Shown: positions 17,939 through 27,741, numbered from the stretch's first letter. The stretch is 61,516 bases of DNA from Crocinitomicaceae bacterium (GCA_017984635.1 JAGNZC010000015.1:1-61516), one strand, 5' to 3'. The notes: generated from the letters alone by a model not told the origin. Translations and numbers: made by a program.

Positions 17939-18679
17939 TTACAACCACCTAAACATATCATTGAATAAATTTTTTCCCCAAGGTTGGGTTCCAAAATCTT
18001 TCTCGATTTTCTCTTTAAATTCTTGTATCGAATAACTTTTGTTTTTTCCTTGTGTGTAGGTAAGTGCTTCCTTTTTAGGTGCAATCAGTTCAACACTTTT
18101 AGCAAAATAAATAATACCGCCATCTTCAGTAGCTAATCCTAGAATAGCTCCGGGTAAACCAGAAAATCCTTCTGGACCTACAGAAGGTGCCAAATCAACA
18201 GCGTACCATGCATAAATACGTGTTGAATCGTTTTTTTGATAAATCGCTTTACGACATTCGTAAGTTCCAATAGTACGTTTGCTGTCTGTTATCGTCCAGT
18301 TTCTTTTTGAAATTTCACCTTTAATGTGAACTTCTTTCCCTATTAGAGAAAGTAAGGACATTTTCGTGTTTGAATTTTCAAATTGATAATAAGTATTTTT
18401 TGTTGTTAACCAACTCATACCATCTTCTTCTTCATCGGTAATTATTGGTTTAAAAACAGAGCAAGTATCGTTGAATAATAATTCAAATTTTTCAATTTTA
18501 ATTTTGTGATCTTCGTCGATGAAATTTCTCATTCTTGGATCGTCAAATCGTTTCAATAGATTTGTTTTACGTTCAAAAACGATTCTTCCAGCATGTGCTA
18601 TTTGTCCTGAAACTTGAAATGAAAAGCAACTTAAAAAAAGTGTTGCAATGAGTAATTTAGTGCCAACCTTGGAAATCAT
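17939..18679 (-). CDS. GLPGLI family protein
   Basis: 246-residue secreted protein with a signal peptide (to about residue 25) and the family-defining motif GFSGLPGAILGL near residue 175, preceded by YAWYAVDLAPSVGPEG. GLPGLI proteins are Bacteroidota-specific, and their role is unknown; they are very often encoded beside an outer-membrane beta-barrel receptor. Here the start overlaps the end of that receptor gene by 23 bp, so the pair is translationally coupled. Confidence 0.9.
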   Translation of the reverse strand: MISKVGTKLLIATLFLSCFSFQVSGQIAHAGRIVFERKTNLLKRFDDPRMRNFIDEDHKIKIEKFELLFNDTCSVFKPIITDEEEDGMSWLTTKNTYYQFENSNTKMSLLSLIGKEVHIKGEISKRNWTITDSKRTIGTYECRKAIYQKNDSTRIYAWYAVDLAPSVGPEGFSGLPGAILGLATEDGGIIYFAKSVELIAPKKEALTYTQGKNKSYSIQEFKEKIEKDFGTQPWGKNLFNDMFRWL

Positions 18680-21395
18680 CTTCTTTTGTTTTATTGTTAT
18701 TAAATTTATACGTCACTTTAAACAAGAAATAACGCGAAATTAATTGAGTGAAATTATCAGTAATAATATTTCCATTTACCTCTCTTTGTATGCTTTTGTT
18801 TTGATTTAATATATCATTTCCTTGAACAGAAAGGATTAAGTTTCTTGTTTTAGTAAATGATCTACTCAGTTCCGCATTCCAAATAAAGATATTTACATTG
18901 TATCCTGCAGCTAAATTATTATTCATCAAGTAAGTTGCATCTGATTTAATTTTGAAATTAAATGGAATGGTCCATTCGATACTCGCAGTATATTCATTGG
19001 TCGAATAAGGCTTGCTAGACACACTGTTTAAAGAGCTTTTTGGGGAAGTGTATCCGAAATTAGGTGAAATACTGATCGATAAAGAATCCGATGGCTTGAA
19101 TTCAATGGTAAGTCCACCACCAATGGATGTGTTTTGAGTAACATTTTCCAATCCATTAACAAGATTTGTATAACGGTTATAACTTGCATTGATATTCGGT
19201 GCAAATTCTAATTTTCGGTTAAAGAATGGAAAACCTGCCCCTGCAAACAAATTCGCATAAAAATTTCCATCCACATTAACGGTTTGAGATTCAGATTGTC
19301 CAAATGAATTATATGTTGTAGAATTTGCAAATGCATTGTTTATATAACTAGCATTTAAACCACTCCAAACATATCTTCCGTTTACTGCATTCCAATTATT
19401 GAAATTCATACGAATAGCATGTGTGTAATTCGGTTTTAAATCTGCATTTCCAATTTGAATTCTATTCGGATTGGTATTATCTTGAACTGGCTGTAAATCA
19501 TTGATTGATGGTTGGGCAGAACTCGTATAGTAATTGATGCCAAGTCTACCTGTTTGAGACGGTTTGTAAGCATACCAAGCGCGAGGCAATAAGTTGTTGA
19601 TGTTTTGGTTGATTGTTAAATTAGACAACAGATTGGTATTATCAATTGTAATGTTTCTAGCGCCCATTCCAAATCCAAAGTTATGCTTTCTACTATCGTA
19701 GATAAACTCAAGTGCTACTTTATTTTGAATGCGTGTATTTTCAAAATTATTAGAAAAATTAGAATTGATTGTATTGGTGTAAGAATCACGCGTTTGTTTG
19801 TCTTGCAATGATTTACCTATTTCATAGGTGTATTCAATTTTTAATTTTATTTTAGTAGTAATCGGTTCAAAATAGCTGATAGTAGAGAAATGATCATATT
19901 TTGAGTTGTTATTGATTTTATTTTGTGAAACCGAGTCTGCAGAAGCTATATAAGTTGAACGAGTAGATAGTTTTCCATTTGTAGCATTGTTTTCTGTTTC
20001 TAAAATGTATTTTAACTCTAATTCTCTTTTTGGTTTTTTAAACTTACGATTTAAGGTTATTTTAGAATTAGTCGTTAATCCTTTCGAATCATTTTCGTTT
20101 TGTACTAACGTATTTAATGATTGAATTCCTGTTTCACCAATAAATGAGTTATTGGATCTATTGTCAGAATAGCCTAAATTATAGGATAAAGAAGGTTTAA
20201 TCTCCAAATTTGTCAATGAATCTATCTTTAAATTATAGGTTAAATTAATTTTATGGGCTTCATTTCTAGATGAATTTTGAATAGAATCCAACGAAGAATA
20301 AGTAGAATCTGTTAAGAAATACTGTGTTTTACTATTTGATTTAGCGGTTAACTGTTGGTTGTAATACGTGTAATTGATATTGATTTCGCCACGTTTTCCA
20401 ATTTTATCGTTGAAGTAAACACCAGCTTTGAATGTTTGAGGAATCCCAGAAGTATTTCTAGAATTTTGATTCCACATCGACATGCCACTGTTTTCTAATT
20501 CATCATTTAAACCAAATTTAGCCATGTCACCAAATCCCAATGTTGATTTTGGTGTATTTGAACCCAATGCAAAAACAGATATTTTTTGTGTTTTATTGAA
20601 TTTGTTTAATAATAACTCACCTTCATAGAATGGTTTCTCCTCAAATAATCCAAAATCAGAAGCCCCTGAAACTTTTCCAAAATAGCCTTTTTTTGCTTCT
20701 TCTTTTAATTTGAGATCGAGTACTTTGATTGTTTCATCTTCGCCTTCTTTTGCGTTTTCATTTTTCTTTTCATAAACTTGAACAGACTCAACGCCATTCG
20801 CAGCTAAGTTTTTGGTAGCCATTGTTGGATCTGTTCCAAAAAATTCATCTCCATCCACTAATACTTTACTGATTTCTTTTCCTTGAGAAGTTATTTTACC
20901 AGATTTATCAACTTTTAATCCAGGTAATTTCTTTAATAAATCTTCAACTACTGCATTTTCAGCTACTTTGAATGAATCCGCTACATACACTAATGTATCT
21001 CCTTTGTAATAAATTGGGTTTTTGTTAGCATAAATTGTTATGGCCGCCAATTCTTTCGATTTTATATTCAATCGGGCTGTTGGAATGTCAATTTCATAAT
21101 TCGATTTATTTCCAAAAATGTAAAAAACACGATCGTCAAAGTTTGGATGAGCAATAATTAATGACAAGGTGTCTGGTTCAAAACCTGATAAATTAAAACT
21201 TCCATTTTCTTTTGAGCGCGTGAAATTTATAAGCAAAGAATCTTTTACTCGAACAGCCATGATCATGGCATCTTTTAAAGGCTTTACTCCGGTAGAATCG
21301 AAAACAGTACCTGTTATTTTCATTTCTTGCGCATGCAATGAATCCGGTAAAAAGGAACAAAATAATAGGATTAAAAAGAAGAGTGTTTTTTTCAT
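18657..21395 (-). CDS. TonB-dependent receptor-like outer-membrane beta-barrel protein
   Basis: 912 residues: signal peptide (to about 22), a carboxypeptidase-regulatory-like domain (about 27-110), a plug-like segment with LLKKLPGLKVDKSGKITSQG and VLVDGDEFFGTDP, then a large C-terminal barrel. This is the architecture of the outer-membrane family that accompanies GLPGLI proteins and lacks a canonical SusD partner. No SusD-type lipoprotein is adjacent. Substrate unknown; the GLPGLI partner implies a shared envelope function. Confidence 0.87.
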   Translation of the reverse strand: MKKTLFFLILLFCSFLPDSLHAQEMKITGTVFDSTGVKPLKDAMIMAVRVKDSLLINFTRSKENGSFNLSGFEPDTLSLIIAHPNFDDRVFYIFGNKSNYEIDIPTARLNIKSKELAAITIYANKNPIYYKGDTLVYVADSFKVAENAVVEDLLKKLPGLKVDKSGKITSQGKEISKVLVDGDEFFGTDPTMATKNLAANGVESVQVYEKKNENAKEGEDETIKVLDLKLKEEAKKGYFGKVSGASDFGLFEEKPFYEGELLLNKFNKTQKISVFALGSNTPKSTLGFGDMAKFGLNDELENSGMSMWNQNSRNTSGIPQTFKAGVYFNDKIGKRGEININYTYYNQQLTAKSNSKTQYFLTDSTYSSLDSIQNSSRNEAHKINLTYNLKIDSLTNLEIKPSLSYNLGYSDNRSNNSFIGETGIQSLNTLVQNENDSKGLTTNSKITLNRKFKKPKRELELKYILETENNATNGKLSTRSTYIASADSVSQNKINNNSKYDHFSTISYFEPITTKIKLKIEYTYEIGKSLQDKQTRDSYTNTINSNFSNNFENTRIQNKVALEFIYDSRKHNFGFGMGARNITIDNTNLLSNLTINQNINNLLPRAWYAYKPSQTGRLGINYYTSSAQPSINDLQPVQDNTNPNRIQIGNADLKPNYTHAIRMNFNNWNAVNGRYVWSGLNASYINNAFANSTTYNSFGQSESQTVNVDGNFYANLFAGAGFPFFNRKLEFAPNINASYNRYTNLVNGLENVTQNTSIGGGLTIEFKPSDSLSISISPNFGYTSPKSSLNSVSSKPYSTNEYTASIEWTIPFNFKIKSDATYLMNNNLAAGYNVNIFIWNAELSRSFTKTRNLILSVQGNDILNQNKSIQREVNGNIITDNFTQLISRYFLFKVTYKFNNNKTKEDDFQGWH

Positions 21396-21529
21396 TTTAA
21401 GTTTTTGGTAATTATAATTCGTTTTAAATAGTTGACAAATATCAAGTAATAAACTGAATCGTTTTTAAATTTTAACATTTTTAACGAAATCAAACTGAAA
21501 TAATAACGTTAAAAATGATTTATCGTTGC

Positions 21530-22333
21530 TTATTTTTTTGGTTGTATGATCGTTATATCATTTAACACTTGAAATGTCATTCCACTTCCATCTACAATAA
21601 AACTGTGACTAACATCCAATAATGTACCAACCATTTTGCGTTCATTTTTTTGCAAATAAAGTACAGTTGCATTTTGAGATTGTATAGAAAGAGCAGAAGT
21701 AAATCCATCCGCTGTGTTTTTTCCCACTAAAATAAAATCCATATTGTTGTGGGTCAAAAATCCTTGAAAAGTAGTTTCAAATTCTCCCGAATGGTTTAAA
21801 ATAGAAAGTGCACGATCAACTGAAATTCTTTTTTTTGCGGTAACATTGAACGCTGTTTGATCTAAATCTTCTTCATAAGCTGCAAATCGTTCAATAGTTG
21901 CTAATACTTGTTGCTTTTTACCATAATAGCTAATGCGTTCTACAAAGGAAGGCACGCTAATTTGTTTGTCGAAGTACACTTCTTTCGCACAAAAAACAGC
22001 TCCATTCTCAATGTAAAATGTTTTTGAGCCATAATTTCCAGTTTCAGTTGCATTGAATTTTTCAATTATTTTTACTTCACTATCATTTTCATCCAAATAG
22101 GCGATTGCTTCAGCAGAAGATTTAGCATTGTTCGTAAACGATAAACTGTTCAATTTTTTTAATTGTTCGTTGGCATCGATTGCTTCAACTTTGGCATCCA
22201 TTTCAAATTGTCCTTTAAAACGTTCCATTGTTTTGGGAGCTACTGTTTCATTTTCACTAGCAGAGGATTGGTCTGTGGAACAAGCACTAAACAGCAGAAG
22301 TGAAAAAACTAAAATACCAGCGATAATTTTCAT
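21530..22333 (-). CDS. Hypothetical lipoprotein
   Basis: 267-residue protein with a lipobox (LLLFSACS) after start MKIIAGILVF. An earlier in-frame ATG at 22366 lies next to a TACTTTTG -7 element (22368-22375), which would place it before the transcription start, so the ATG at 22333 is chosen. The mature part is beta-rich, with a repeated-looking Phe/Tyr pattern. I do not recognise the family. It stands alone between the GLPGLI pair and the tRNA. Confidence 0.75.
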   Translation of the reverse strand: MKIIAGILVFSLLLFSACSTDQSSASENETVAPKTMERFKGQFEMDAKVEAIDANEQLKKLNSLSFTNNAKSSAEAIAYLDENDSEVKIIEKFNATETGNYGSKTFYIENGAVFCAKEVYFDKQISVPSFVERISYYGKKQQVLATIERFAAYEEDLDQTAFNVTAKKRISVDRALSILNHSGEFETTFQGFLTHNNMDFILVGKNTADGFTSALSIQSQNATVLYLQKNERKMVGTLLDVSHSFIVDGSGMTFQVLNDITIIQPKK

Positions 22334-22428
22334 ATGAAATTTTTTGTCTAACATAAATTCGTTCATACAAAAGTAAGCGCATTTAACAGAAGTGAAATAA
22401 AAAAAATGACATTATTTTAGATTATTTC

Positions 22429-22458
22429 TTGTCATTACCCAAAATAGTCGTATATTTG
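22429..22458 (+). promoter_or_regulatory. Promoter of the initiator tRNA (TTG-N19-TATATTTG)
   Basis: TTG at 22429-22431 and TATATTTG at 22451-22458 with 19 bp spacing, the same layout as the rplU promoter. Predicted start about 22462, giving a 30-nt leader before the tRNA. Confidence 0.75.
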
Positions 22459-22492
22459 TACTGCATTTAGCAAATACGTTAAATGAATAGAG

Positions 22493-22558
<66 letters not shown>

Positions 22559-22565
<7 letters not shown>

Positions 22566-22600
22566 CTAGAGAAGAAAAGTCATCAGAAATGGTGACTTTT
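22559..22600 (+). repeat. Left copy of a direct repeat: tRNA 3' end plus terminator hairpin
   Basis: Holds CCCGCTAC (end of the tRNA-fMet acceptor, 22559-22566) and a 25-bp block at 22576-22600 that forms the tRNA terminator (AAAAGTCA / TGACTTTT stem). Both blocks recur in the same order at 25072-25115, with the loop sequence TCAGAAATGG identical, so the copy is not just a similar hairpin. Confidence 0.85.
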
Positions 22601-22784
22601 CTTGTTTTCTGCCACTCCAAAGACATTGAAAACAAAGGGATTCTTCGGAAAAAATAATTCACATAACGAGTTAGATAACCCCTTTGTGACGGGGAAATCC
22701 ATAATCCTTTTGGAAAGACTGTTTTCTATAATTTCAATTTGGTCTCAAGGTCTGAAGAATCCCAATAATACTGTATGTTTCGAG

Positions 22785-23072
22785 CTATATCATTTGCTTC
22801 ATTAATGAACATTTCGGAGTTAGATAACTTTTTTTTCGTTTTGGCAAGCGAATTTCATCTTCGATGTCAGAGTACTCAAATAATGGTAAAATAGTTAATG
22901 GCTTTCCATATTCCTTCTTTATCCAAAATCCACTACCAGGTATTGGAATCTGCTTTTCGTTGCAGATACTTTTAATTTGAGCATAGGTCAATCCCAACTC
23001 AAGTTGGACCTTGGTGAGTGGTTTACTCCAGATAAGATCGTAAAGTTGTTTTCTTGTTATTGTTTCTATCAT
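22785..23072 (-). CDS. Small helix-turn-helix-like protein
   Basis: 95 residues. The N-terminal half (ITRKQLYDLIWSKPLTKVQ, then LTYAQIKSICNEKQIPIPGSGFWIKKEYGKP) matches a DNA-binding-like module seen at the N-terminus of longer bacterial proteins, in which xxLYxLVWSxPxTKxA is followed by a helix-turn-helix and a G-[YF]-W-[AI]-K turn. Here it ends soon after that module, so it may be a truncated gene. Its place inside the tRNA-bounded segment fits accessory DNA. Confidence 0.55.
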   Translation of the reverse strand: MIETITRKQLYDLIWSKPLTKVQLELGLTYAQIKSICNEKQIPIPGSGFWIKKEYGKPLTILPLFEYSDIEDEIRLPKRKKSYLTPKCSLMKQMI

Positions 23073-23129
23073 GAAACAAATTTGCTGAAATAATCAAAAA
23101 CCAAACAATGACATGCCTTAATCTTGATC

Positions 23130-24032
23130 TCAATTCAAATTCCTAAATTTCAACGGAGTTGTTCCTGTTTTCTGTTTAAACAAACGACTGAAATACTGTG
23201 GGTATTCAAAACCTAAATCAAAGGCAATCTCACTAACCGACTGGTCTGTATTTAATAATGTATTTTTGGCATGCTCAATTACAACATGATGAATGTGCTC
23301 CTGAGCATTCATGCCAGTTTCTTTTTTGAGTAAATCACCAAGGTATCCTGGAGACAAATGAACAGTTTCTGCAAGATATTTCACTGTAGGCAAACCATTA
23401 AGGGGTGTTTCTGTAGAAAAATACTGTCTCAATATCGTCTCTACTTTCTCTAACACATCTCTATTTGTGGCTTTGCGGGTAATGAACTGTCTTCCATAAA
23501 AGCGATTGCAATAATTTAATAAAAGTTCAATGGTTGAAACAATGATCGTCTGACTATAATCATCAATGTTTTCTTTAACTTCCGACTGAATTTTTACAAT
23601 GCAATCGTAAAGCAACTGCTTTTCTTTTTCAGATAAATGAAGCGCTTCTGCCATCTCATATGAAAAGAAAGAATAGTCCTTCATTTTGGAATTAAGTGAA
23701 GTATTTCGAATCAAATCAGGATGAAAAAATAAGCCCCAACCCATTGGATTATCTCGGGGCTCAATTTCATTATCAATGGTAATCACTTGATTTGGTGCCA
23801 TACAAATCAAACTCCCCTCATCAAAATCAATTGCTTTTCGACCATAAGTAAGGGCGCTTTTACAATAATTCTTAAACATCACAGAATAAAAATCAGTTGT
23901 GATTCGTGTTTCCTCTTCGATGTGATCCGTGGTTTTGCTAAAATCTACAACTGCAACCAAAGGATGAAAGTCACTTTCATTTAACAGACGTGATAGATCA
24001 GCAATTGATTTTAAATGAATGAATTGACTCAT
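23130..24032 (-). CDS. AraC-family transcriptional regulator
   Basis: 300 residues: an N-terminal cupin-like sensory part (about 1-180) and a C-terminal double-HTH AraC domain (about 200-298), with the family signature VSEIAFDLGFEYPQYFSRLFKQKTG split over the last helices. It starts 3 bp after the SDR gene, so the pair is co-transcribed, and the regulator probably controls that oxidoreductase and itself. The ligand is unknown. Confidence 0.92.
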   Translation of the reverse strand: MSQFIHLKSIADLSRLLNESDFHPLVAVVDFSKTTDHIEEETRITTDFYSVMFKNYCKSALTYGRKAIDFDEGSLICMAPNQVITIDNEIEPRDNPMGWGLFFHPDLIRNTSLNSKMKDYSFFSYEMAEALHLSEKEKQLLYDCIVKIQSEVKENIDDYSQTIIVSTIELLLNYCNRFYGRQFITRKATNRDVLEKVETILRQYFSTETPLNGLPTVKYLAETVHLSPGYLGDLLKKETGMNAQEHIHHVVIEHAKNTLLNTDQSVSEIAFDLGFEYPQYFSRLFKQKTGTTPLKFRNLN

Positions 24033-24035
24033 GCC

Positions 24036-24851
24036 TTACAATTTAAAAAACTTTTTATTCATGAAAACAATAAAGTTATAGCCAAAAACCTTACTCATGA
24101 AATTAAACATCTTGGCATCCTTTCCTGCCATGTATCTTAACTTGCTTTTCCCATCGGTAGCTGCCTCAAAAATCACTTTCGAAACAATGTTTACTGGTGA
24201 AGCGCTTTTAACCATAGTTGGGAAAACCGTCAATATTTTTGTAACAATCGGTTGATATTCTTTGAGGTTTTCATCGTGATTGAAGTCAAACGATCGACCT
24301 GCAAAATCTGTTGCGATTGATCCAGGTTCAATGATTTTAACTTTACAACCTATCTGTTCCATTTCATAGCGCATTGATTCGGAAATACCCTCAACCGCAA
24401 ACTTTGTCCCGTGATACAATGAACCCAATGGGAAAGTCATTTTACCACCCATTGATGAAATATTAATAACGATACCGCTTTTATTTTGTCGAAAATGTGG
24501 GAGTATGGCACGAGTAACATCCATTAAGCCGATCACATTCGTATTGAACTGACGAAGGATTTTCTCCCTTGGAAAAGATTCTATAGGCCCATAAGCCCCA
24601 TAACCAGCATTGTTGACCAAAACATCTATTTTCCCAAAGTGTTGAGTTCCTTTTGCTATAGCAGTATCGATTGAATCAAGATCCAATACATCCAATTTTA
24701 CAACCTGTACATTTGCCAAAGAAGATAGCTCTTTCTCATTTTCTGGATTCCTCATTGTGGCAATAACATTCCATCCTTTGGACTGAAAATATTTTGCCGT
24801 GTCCTTGCCAATACCACTACTAGAGCCTGTAATTAAAATCGTTTTCTTCAT
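24036..24851 (-). CDS. Short-chain dehydrogenase/reductase (SDR)
   Basis: 271-residue classical SDR. It has the Rossmann motif TGSSSGIGKDTA at the N-terminus, NNAGYGAYG near residue 85, the catalytic Ser in INISSMGGK and the YHGTK catalytic Tyr/Lys pair. These enzymes oxidise or reduce alcohols and ketones with NAD(P); the C-terminal tail with a Phe/Lys-rich end does not tell the substrate. First gene of the SDR-AraC unit, read from a TACATTTG box 14 nt upstream. Confidence 0.92.
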   Translation of the reverse strand: MKKTILITGSSSGIGKDTAKYFQSKGWNVIATMRNPENEKELSSLANVQVVKLDVLDLDSIDTAIAKGTQHFGKIDVLVNNAGYGAYGPIESFPREKILRQFNTNVIGLMDVTRAILPHFRQNKSGIVINISSMGGKMTFPLGSLYHGTKFAVEGISESMRYEMEQIGCKVKIIEPGSIATDFAGRSFDFNHDENLKEYQPIVTKILTVFPTMVKSASPVNIVSKVIFEAATDGKSKLRYMAGKDAKMFNFMSKVFGYNFIVFMNKKFFKL

Positions 24852-24865
24852 TTTCTTTTTTTTGA

Positions 24866-24873
24866 CAAATGTA
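24866..24873 (-). promoter_or_regulatory. -7 element TACATTTG of the SDR-AraC unit
   Basis: Perfect TAnnTTTG on the minus strand, 14 nt before the SDR start codon. Confidence 0.5.
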
Positions 24874-25071
24874 GATTTGAAGGTAAGTAATAGAAGAACA
24901 CAAAATAAGGATTGATGTATACGAAATATGGAACCTTAAAACTTGGTTTTTTAAATTTCAAGCAAGTGTTTTCTCAAAGATGCCATGGTTTAAGCATCTT
25001 GACGATTCATAAACAACCACAACTCAACCACCAATTCATATCCTTCAAGGAAGTTAGAAATTTGTGGCTCA

Positions 25072-25115
25072 CCCGCTACAAAGGAAAAAGAAAGTCATCA
25101 GAAATGGTGACTTTT
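25072..25115 (+). repeat. Right copy of the tRNA-end/terminator repeat
   Basis: CCCGCTAC at 25072-25079 and the 25-bp terminator block at 25091-25115 repeat 22559-22600 in order and orientation, with a few changed bases between the blocks. No tRNA body precedes it. The 477-bp gene-free stretch 24852-25328 holds otherwise only this repeat and the SDR promoter. Confidence 0.8.
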
Positions 25116-25349
25116 TTTATTGAAACCCATTTACGTTAGGAAATATTAAGTTTCAGGTTCAAGATCGATTTATACTACTATTTCTTAAGTAATTTATAAA
25201 TCTAATGTTGCGAAAAAAACACTTGAAACTCTTAATATAATTGATGTCTTTACAATATTGCAATGTTGTAAATTTTTAAAGCTTAGATTAACTACCTAAT
25301 TTTTCCAATTCATTCATTTCATCTATCTTTGAACCAAAAGATTATTTGT

Positions 25350-27110
25350 ATGTCAAAGCTCATTTTTATTCTGCCTTTATTTTTTATTACTTTTTCCTTT
25401 GCTCAAACCCTTCCACCTCAACGATCTGTTGATTGGAACGTAGCCGGAATAAAAGATACAACAACGCAAGGATTTACAATCGTAGATGCTTCAACGTATG
25501 GTTTTGTTGCGGATGGCGTGACACCAAATGATTATCCTTTGGGTTCATTGATGATTGCCTATCAAGGTCCAACAATTGTTTATTTTCCAGCAGGTACTTA
25601 TTTGTTTACCGTTCCGATTTATTTGCGTAGTAACTTTATTATCAGAGGTGCGGGTTCGGATCAAACAACATTTAGAATTGAACACCAAAATACAGGACAC
25701 TCGTTTTATGCTTCAGGTTATCCAATGAGCGATACAAGTTCTTTAACACAAGCTGCATTAAAGGGAACGCATCAAATTTCTGTTACAAACGCAGCTGCTT
25801 TCACCGTTGGAGATTGGATTCAATTCAAGCAAAATGATATGGATTTAACAACGTCGGCATGGGCAGCTGGAAGTGTAGGGCAAATAACGCAAATTACTTC
25901 GATTACAGGCAACACCTTGACGTTGGCCTCAGAAATGCGTATGGATTTTTTAATGCAACGCACACCATATATTCGTCGAATTGTTCCAGTAAAAAATACA
26001 GGTGTTGAATGTTTAAAGATTGAACGAATTGATAATACCGCTCCTGAACAATCGAGTAATATCAGTTTTGAATATACTGTCAATTCGTGGGTGAAGGGTG
26101 TTGCGTTTGAGAATACAACTTTTGCACACATCGAAGCGAGTAATTGTTCGAATTTATCGATCAATAATTGTTATTTCAAAGACGCGTTTGATTACGGTGA
26201 AGGAGGAAGAGGTTATGGCGTCATGTTGCAATTCAGCACGAATGAATGCCGTGTTTACGATAATATTTTCAATCATTTACGCCATTCGATGATTGTTCAA
26301 GCAGGTGCCAATGGCAATGTCTTTTGTTACAATTATTCCATCAATCCATACTGGACTGGAAGTGTGTTTTTACCAAGTAATTCGGCAGGTGATATGGTCT
26401 TGCACGGAAATTATGTTTTTGCCAATTTGTTTGAACAAAATGATGGTCAAAATATTGTCATCGATAATTCACATGGTGGAAATGGTCCAAACAATACGTT
26501 TTTTAGAAACAGGGCGAGTTTGTGGGGAATCTTTTTTAGTGACAACACTTCACCCGGTCAAAATTTTATTGGCAATGAAATTCCAAACACCAGTTTCCCG
26601 TTTAGCTCAGTGAATTATACCTTACAAGGAGGTAATCATTTTGAATTCGGCAATAATAATAAAAATGTGGTAACACCAGCTGGAACACAGAGTTTATCAG
26701 ATGTTTCCTATTGTTACCAACAACGGCCAAGTTTTATTTTACCAAAGTATTGGTCCAAAATTGGTTTTCCATCAACGATGAATTCAGGTAGAATTCCTGC
26801 TGGAGATCATTTCCTTTTAAATGAATTTACGGCTGGAACTTGTGGGTTGGCTGGAAGCTTGGGATTGGTTCAGGCTATTTCAGAAAATTATGGCATTACA
26901 CCAAATCCTGTAGAAAGTGATGACGATATCTTTTTTAGCACAAAAGTATTTGGGATAGAAGTGGTGACGAGTTCAGGTAGTGTGTGTTATGCAGCTAAAT
27001 TTGATACAGGAATTTACAATTGGAAGGTTCAATTGAAGCCAGGTTTGTATTCTATCATCATTCGTAATCAAAACAATGAACAAGTTGTTCAGCGCTTACT
27101 TGTGGAGTAA
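25350..27110 (+). CDS. Secreted right-handed beta-helix (pectate-lyase-3-like) protein with T9SS tail
   Basis: 586 residues from ATG 25350 (an upstream in-frame TTG was rejected because the ATG begins the signal peptide MSKLIFILPLFFITFSFAQ). The N-terminal part resembles the Pectate_lyase_3 fold: YGFVADGVTPND, VYFPAGTYLF, IIRGAGSDQTTF. Asn-rich strand turns (SNLSINNCYFKD) suggest a parallel beta-helix. The final 80 residues (ITPNPVES ... GLYSIIIRNQNNEQVVQRLLVE) look like a type A T9SS sorting domain. Probably a surface polysaccharide-active or adhesive protein. Confidence 0.82.
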   Translation: MSKLIFILPLFFITFSFAQTLPPQRSVDWNVAGIKDTTTQGFTIVDASTYGFVADGVTPNDYPLGSLMIAYQGPTIVYFPAGTYLFTVPIYLRSNFIIRGAGSDQTTFRIEHQNTGHSFYASGYPMSDTSSLTQAALKGTHQISVTNAAAFTVGDWIQFKQNDMDLTTSAWAAGSVGQITQITSITGNTLTLASEMRMDFLMQRTPYIRRIVPVKNTGVECLKIERIDNTAPEQSSNISFEYTVNSWVKGVAFENTTFAHIEASNCSNLSINNCYFKDAFDYGEGGRGYGVMLQFSTNECRVYDNIFNHLRHSMIVQAGANGNVFCYNYSINPYWTGSVFLPSNSAGDMVLHGNYVFANLFEQNDGQNIVIDNSHGGNGPNNTFFRNRASLWGIFFSDNTSPGQNFIGNEIPNTSFPFSSVNYTLQGGNHFEFGNNNKNVVTPAGTQSLSDVSYCYQQRPSFILPKYWSKIGFPSTMNSGRIPAGDHFLLNEFTAGTCGLAGSLGLVQAISENYGITPNPVESDDDIFFSTKVFGIEVVTSSGSVCYAAKFDTGIYNWKVQLKPGLYSIIIRNQNNEQVVQRLLVE

Positions 27111-27626
27111 TAAATCTACAAGGATGTAAACGCCCATTGTTAGTACAAACCAACCAAATCCTTTTTTTAAGCTGTTTCCATCGATTTTTTTAGAAATGAA
27201 ATTACCGATAAAAATTCCTCCGATGGCTAAACTAGTCACTGTTAAAAGCAAGGTCCAATTTATTTTTACTCCGGAATAAAAATCAACTGAAAAGCCAAAA
27301 AGTGAATTTACTGCAATGATTAGTAAGGCTGTTCCAACGGCTTTTTTCATAGGTAAGTTACACAATAAGATCAATGCAGGGATGATTAAAAAGCCACCAC
27401 CAGCGCCTATTAATCCGGTGATCATCCCAACGAACAATCCTTGAATTATTACTTTTTGATTTTTATGATTGGAAGCATTTATTTCTTGTTGTTTTTTCGT
27501 TCGAATCATAGAAAATGACGCTGCAATCATCAAGCTGGCAAAAAGTAGTATCATTAAAAATCCTTTAGTGATTTCAAATCCGAAGTTATGTAATTGAAAT
27601 ACTATGCGTAAATACCACCGAACAGA
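27096..27626 (-). pseudogene. Truncated TauE/SafE (TSUP) exporter, C-terminal half only
   Basis: The open frame (ATG at 27554, readable upstream to an in-frame stop at 27627-27629) encodes only the second half of a TSUP permease, including GLFVGMITGLIGAGGGFLIIPAL and the C-terminal GFGWFVLTMGVYIL. It aligns over its length with the intact paralogue at 28485-29294 (ITK.FLMILLFASLMIAAS matches ITKAILMMILFAILMVAAS), but the N-terminal four-helix half is missing. It could still be expressed behind the carbonic anhydrase gene. It overlaps the beta-helix gene end by 15 bp. Confidence 0.7.
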
Positions 27627-27741
27627 TTATATTTTAATGTTTCAGATAAAGTATTGATAGGTGAATTGATGCCTTTTTTGAAATCGTATTTAAGGATGAA
27701 CGGAAACTAAAATTAATCTTAAATTTTGATATTTATTTTAT

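Noticed and set aside
25072..25115. Right repeat as an ordinary, unrelated terminator
   Set aside because: Stem similarity alone could be chance, but the identical non-palindromic loop plus the CCCGCTAC block argue for a copied tRNA end. A lost tRNA gene remains possible and is stated in the finding.
24912..25139. 75-residue plus-strand frame running into the right repeat
   Set aside because: It reads through the tRNA-like repeat and has no recognisable domain or credible start; not an integrase.
25820..26613. Several frames on both strands inside the beta-helix gene
   Set aside because: All are shadows of the 25350-27110 reading frame.
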